Below, piece by piece: positions 61,448-64,000 of a stretch of DNA of 64,000 nucleotides. This stretch comes from Bittarella massiliensis (ex Durand et al. 2017) (GTDB lineage Bacteria; Bacillota; Clostridia; Oscillospirales; Ruminococcaceae), in assembly GCF_017566145.1 (NCBI RefSeq), contig NZ_JABFCL010000006.1:62001-126000 (forward strand), given 5' to 3'. The position numbers and the translations under genes were made by a program. Under the pieces are notes generated by a model, which saw only the letters and a list, made by a program, of their open reading frames with translations, was not told the DNA's origin and searched no databases. Each line of letters starts with the position of its first letter. Positions within the stretch are counted from its first letter, which is position 1.

Positions 61448-62519
61448 GCGGGTCCTGGTCGCCATGAGCGGGGGGGTGGACTCCTCCGCCTGCGTCTCCC
61501 TGCTGCAAAGCCAGGGCTATGAGGTGGGGGGGGTGGTCTTTGACATGTCCCCCGCCCACATCCAGGCGGTAAAGGACGCCCGGCTGGCAGCCGACTTCTT
61601 CGGGGTGCCCCTGACGGTCTGCAACTTGAGGGAGCGGTTCTCCCGCGAGGTCATCGACTACTTCTGCCAGAGCTACCTCTCCGGCGAGACCCCCAACCCC
61701 TGTGTCCGCTGCAACCCCACCGTCAAGTTTGCCGCCCTCTATGAGGAGATGCGCCGTGGCGGCTACGACTGGATGGCCACCGGCCACTACGCGGGGATTG
61801 TGCGCCGGGGGGACACCTGCTACTTCACCCAGGCCCAGTCGGCCCAGCGGGACCAGAGCTATATGCTCTACCGGCTGCCCCAGGAGATCATGGCCCGGCT
61901 GCTGCTCCCCCTGGCGGGGATGGAGAAGCCCCAGGTCCGCCGGCTGGCCCAGGAGGCGGGGCTGCCCACCTTCGACAAACCCGACAGCCAGGAGAACTGC
62001 TTCATCCCCGACGGCGATTATCCCGCCTATGTGGAGGGGCGCTGCGGCCCCTCCCGCCGCGGGCAGTTCATCGCCCCCGACGGCAGTCCCGCCGGGCCCC
62101 ACCGGGGCATTGCCCACTACACGGTGGGCCAGCGCAAGGGGCTGGGCATTGCCCTGGGGCGGCCGGTTTTCGTGCGCGCCATCGACCCCGCCAGCGGGGA
62201 TGTCCTCCTCTGCGACGCGGGGGAGGAGTACGCCCAGGAGATCGCCCTGCGGGAAGTCTGCGCCCCCGACCCGACGCAACTCGCCGAGGGGGCCCGGGTG
62301 CTGGTGAAGATTCGCTCGGTGGCCAAACCCTGCCCCGCCACCCTGCACCCCCTGCCCGGCGGCGATCTGACCGTCCGCTTCGAGGCGCCCCAGCGGGCGC
62401 CGGCCCCCGGCCAGTCGGCGGTCTTTTATCAGGACGGCCTGGTGATCGGCGGCGGGATCATCGACCGGCCCCGGCCGGAGAACGGAGGTGCTGCAGATGG
62501 ATCCCAGGCAACCGCGTGA
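61440..62519 (+). CDS. mnmA: tRNA-specific 2-thiouridylase MnmA
   Basis: A 359-residue enzyme making 2-thiouridine at U34 of tRNA-Glu, Gln and Lys. The PP-loop is VLVAMSGGVDSSACVSLL, the first catalytic Cys is in NPCVRCNPTVKFA and the second in DSQENCFIPDGDY. The gene begins inside the end of iscU (8-bp overlap) and gains sulfur from the desulfurase encoded upstream. The last 23 bases overlap the next small gene. Confidence 0.96.
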   Translation: MAERVLVAMSGGVDSSACVSLLQSQGYEVGGVVFDMSPAHIQAVKDARLAADFFGVPLTVCNLRERFSREVIDYFCQSYLSGETPNPCVRCNPTVKFAALYEEMRRGGYDWMATGHYAGIVRRGDTCYFTQAQSAQRDQSYMLYRLPQEIMARLLLPLAGMEKPQVRRLAQEAGLPTFDKPDSQENCFIPDGDYPAYVEGRCGPSRRGQFIAPDGSPAGPHRGIAHYTVGQRKGLGIALGRPVFVRAIDPASGDVLLCDAGEEYAQEIALREVCAPDPTQLAEGARVLVKIRSVAKPCPATLHPLPGGDLTVRFEAPQRAPAPGQSAVFYQDGLVIGGGIIDRPRPENGGAADGSQATA

Positions 62520-62607
62520 AAAGCCCTCTGCCATGAAGGTGCTGGTGATGACCATCGGGGTGATCGTGGCCCTGGTGCTGCTGGGCTACTTCTTCGGCGG
62601 AAAATAG
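62497..62607 (+). CDS. 36-residue single-pass membrane peptide downstream of mnmA
   Basis: Reads MDPRQPREKPSAMKV, then LVMTIGVIVALVLLGYFFGG and a final Lys. A positively charged head precedes one hydrophobic helix of about 20 residues. GGAGGTG lies six bases before the ATG, which starts within the last 23 bases of mnmA, a sign of coupling. It ends before a strong terminator, so it is the last gene of the iscS-iscU-mnmA unit. The family is not recognised. Confidence 0.65.
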   Translation: MDPRQPREKPSAMKVLVMTIGVIVALVLLGYFFGGK

Positions 62608-62634
62608 CCGCCTACCTTTTAAAAGGGGACGACT

Positions 62635-62684
62635 AAAAGAGAGCTGTGTCCCGGCCGGTGGGCCGGGGGCACAGCTCTCTTTTC
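62635..62684 (+). terminator. Terminator of the iscS operon
   Basis: AAAAGAGAGCTGTG pairs with its complement and ends CTCTTTTC; a CCGGCC inner stem strengthens it. It may also serve the convergent gene. Confidence 0.88.
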
Positions 62685-62716
62685 TCGGTTTGGGAAGGGC
62701 GCTTCTCCCCTCCCCC

Positions 62717-63322
62717 TCACCCCGCCGGGGTGTAGGGCGGGTATCCGGCGGCCGCCAGCTCCCGGTCAAAATCGGCCCGGGCGCGCTTCATGGCGTCCTC
62801 CATTGTCCCCTGCACAAAGGTGAAGGGCACCCCCAAAAAGAGGTTGTAGGGCAGGCCCCTGTCCTCGATGAGGTAGCACTGCTCGTCCACCCAGCGGCCC
62901 TCTAAATTCTGGTGCTTGGCGCCGGAAAAGCGCTCCACCAGGGGGCGGATGTCCGCCATAAAGGCATAGCAGCGCAGCCCCAGGGCCCAGGCGGCCCCGC
63001 ACTCAAAGGCGGTGCCGGAGTCGGGCTCCTGCCCGCGGCGGAAGTCGTTGAGGTTGGCGATGATCATGTCCGAGCGGTAGATTTGGTTCATGTCGTGGGT
63101 GAAGATCTTTTTCTCCAGCTCCTCCTGCGAGTTGTCCGCCGGGGTGTACTCCCGGTACTGGTCCTCCCTGGCGGGGTCGGGGGGAAAGATGCCGTCGATG
63201 CCGTAGCGGTGGCTCAACTCCACATATCCGGCGCCGATCTCCATTCCATTGGGCCAGAACATGTCCGGCCCAGCCAGGTAGGCCACCGGGCGGCGAACCG
63301 CCCCATTTTTGTCTATAAACAC
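62717..63322 (-). CDS. Nucleoside 2-deoxyribosyltransferase family protein (1)
   Basis: A 201-residue protein of the NDT family. The base-binding AYLAGPDMFWPNG and the catalytic region ANLNDFRRGQEPDSGTAFECG (part: EPDSGTAFECGAAWALG, with the nucleophile Glu) are clear. It may transfer deoxyribose between bases or act as a nucleotide or deoxynucleoside hydrolase in salvage. The start overlaps the end of the upstream relative by 10 bp, so the two are probably made together. Confidence 0.85.
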   Translation of the reverse strand: MFIDKNGAVRRPVAYLAGPDMFWPNGMEIGAGYVELSHRYGIDGIFPPDPAREDQYREYTPADNSQEELEKKIFTHDMNQIYRSDMIIANLNDFRRGQEPDSGTAFECGAAWALGLRCYAFMADIRPLVERFSGAKHQNLEGRWVDEQCYLIEDRGLPYNLFLGVPFTFVQGTMEDAMKRARADFDRELAAAGYPPYTPAG

Positions 63323-63870
63323 CGGTGCGCACCCCCTTCCCCGTCCTGCTGGATTCGCTCCAGCACCTCCTCAAAACCGCCCTCCACCATGGGCGCGTGG
63401 GCGGACATCATCAGGTTCAGGGGGCCGTTTTCCAGGACGATCCCCTCTTTGTCCCGCCAGCCCTTGGAGACGGTTCCCTTGTTCTGGTTTTCGGGGGCGG
63501 TGATGTCGATTTGCTCCCCCGGCTCGTCCTGGTACTTCTCCTCGGTGAACTTCTCGGCGCAGCTGCGCAGGTCGTCTAAGTAGAGGTAGATTTTCTTCCC
63601 CCAGACATAGCCCGCGCCCAGGGCAAAGCAGGCCCCCGAATCGGGTTCCCAGCCGCGGAAGTTGTTCATGTCCCCCACCAGGATGTCGCAGCGCCGAACG
63701 GTCTCCATCCAGCTGTGAAAGTCGTCCTCCACCCGCTGGCCCGAGCAGGTGGGTTCCAACAGGGCAAAGCCCCGCTCCTCGCAGGCCCGTTGGTACCTCT
63801 GTCGCTGCTGTTCCCAATCCGGCGCATACCGCTGGGGGGTGCACAGGCAGATGGTCTGTTTGCTTGCCAT
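63313..63870 (-). CDS. Nucleoside 2-deoxyribosyltransferase-like protein (2)
   Basis: A 185-residue paralogue of the next gene. MNNFRGWEPDSGACFALGAG (part) matches the catalytic region of the first protein, but the Glu after the EPDSG run is replaced (ACFALGAG against TAFECGAA), so its activity may be changed. The N-terminus ICLCTPQRYAPDWEQQR lacks the AGPxMF of the first copy. The ATG at 63870 has GAGGAG nine bases before; an upstream ATG is unlikely. The pair could work as a hetero-oligomer. Confidence 0.8.
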   Translation of the reverse strand: MASKQTICLCTPQRYAPDWEQQRQRYQRACEERGFALLEPTCSGQRVEDDFHSWMETVRRCDILVGDMNNFRGWEPDSGACFALGAGYVWGKKIYLYLDDLRSCAEKFTEEKYQDEPGEQIDITAPENQNKGTVSKGWRDKEGIVLENGPLNLMMSAHAPMVEGGFEEVLERIQQDGEGGAHRCL

Positions 63871-63957
63871 TTCATCACTCCTCAATTGATTTGGCACACT
63901 ACCAGTACAGGCCGATGTAACGTGTCTCCACCAGCGTTGACCGATGAGTACGCTATC

Positions 63958-63986
63958 AGTATAGGGAGAAATCACCAGGCTGTAAA
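63958..63986 (-). promoter_or_regulatory. Promoter of the deoxyribosyltransferase pair
   Basis: Minus strand: TTTACA (63981-63986), 17-bp spacer, TATACT (63958-63963), about 90 bp before the start at 63870. Confidence 0.68.
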
Positions 63987-64000
63987 TGCGCAAAGCCCCC

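Overview
The window is a GC-rich stretch of a spore-forming Firmicute, most likely a gut-type clostridium of the Oscillospirales kind. That placement is inferred from the full ctsR-mcsA-mcsB-clpC operon, a bofA/yaaL pair, a serS T-box, secG-rnr, an rplI-dnaB-tilS-hpt-ftsH chain and LPXTG-type surface proteins. No rRNA, tRNA or CRISPR array was seen.

Region 1 (1-4500) is the most striking part. A sortase-type surface protein (564-2882, minus) has no promoter of its own. Upstream lie two near-identical 25-bp inverted sites (2994-3018 and 3253-3277) enclosing a 234-bp segment. The segment carries a strong sigma-A promoter (TTGACT-N17-TAGAAT, 3182-3210) that now points away from the surface gene. 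A tyrosine recombinase (3292-4128) sits just outside the right site. This looks like an invertible-promoter phase switch caught in the OFF state. A leftward terminator inside the segment, and a terminator formed by the right site itself, make the OFF state tight. An HD-GYP (c-di-GMP phosphodiesterase-type) gene follows the surface gene by about 50 bp and may be switched with it.

Region 2 (4500-12824) holds nth, a DUF362/ferredoxin protein, a compact restriction-modification-like pair (beta-class amino-methyltransferase plus a small PD-(D/E)xK protein), an XRE regulator pair, a GNAT enzyme, a MATE transporter and a thioesterase. Region 3 (12853-24009) has the CtsR-controlled stress operon with its operator, a second LPXTG surface protein with GLUG-like repeats, another GNAT enzyme, a coding remnant with an in-frame stop, an F420-ligase-like protein and a two-component system.

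Region 4 (24136-31717) has serS with its T-box, three tandem paralogous lipoproteins (one frameshifted, one with an internal deletion, one complete and preceded by a MITE-like palindromic insertion), bofA-yaaL, rnr and secG. Region 5 (31718-40103) has a possible small structured RNA, hemA-hemB-hemL without hemC/hemD, a frameshifted queT behind a likely preQ1 riboswitch, and a three-gene phosphonate operon (AEP transaminase, phosphonopyruvate decarboxylase, nucleotidyltransferase-PEP mutase fusion).

Region 6 (40180-48043) has a class M sirtuin overlapping a zinc-macrodomain gene, flavin/ferredoxin proteins with an HxlR regulator, and a type IIA topoisomerase pair. Region 7 (48611-58664, minus) is a housekeeping chain: RNase J, GdpP, L9, DnaB, TilS, Hpt, FtsH. 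Region 8 (59087-63870) has RNase HI, a cysteine desulfurase-IscU-MnmA operon ending in a 36-residue membrane peptide, and two overlapping nucleoside deoxyribosyltransferase-like genes.
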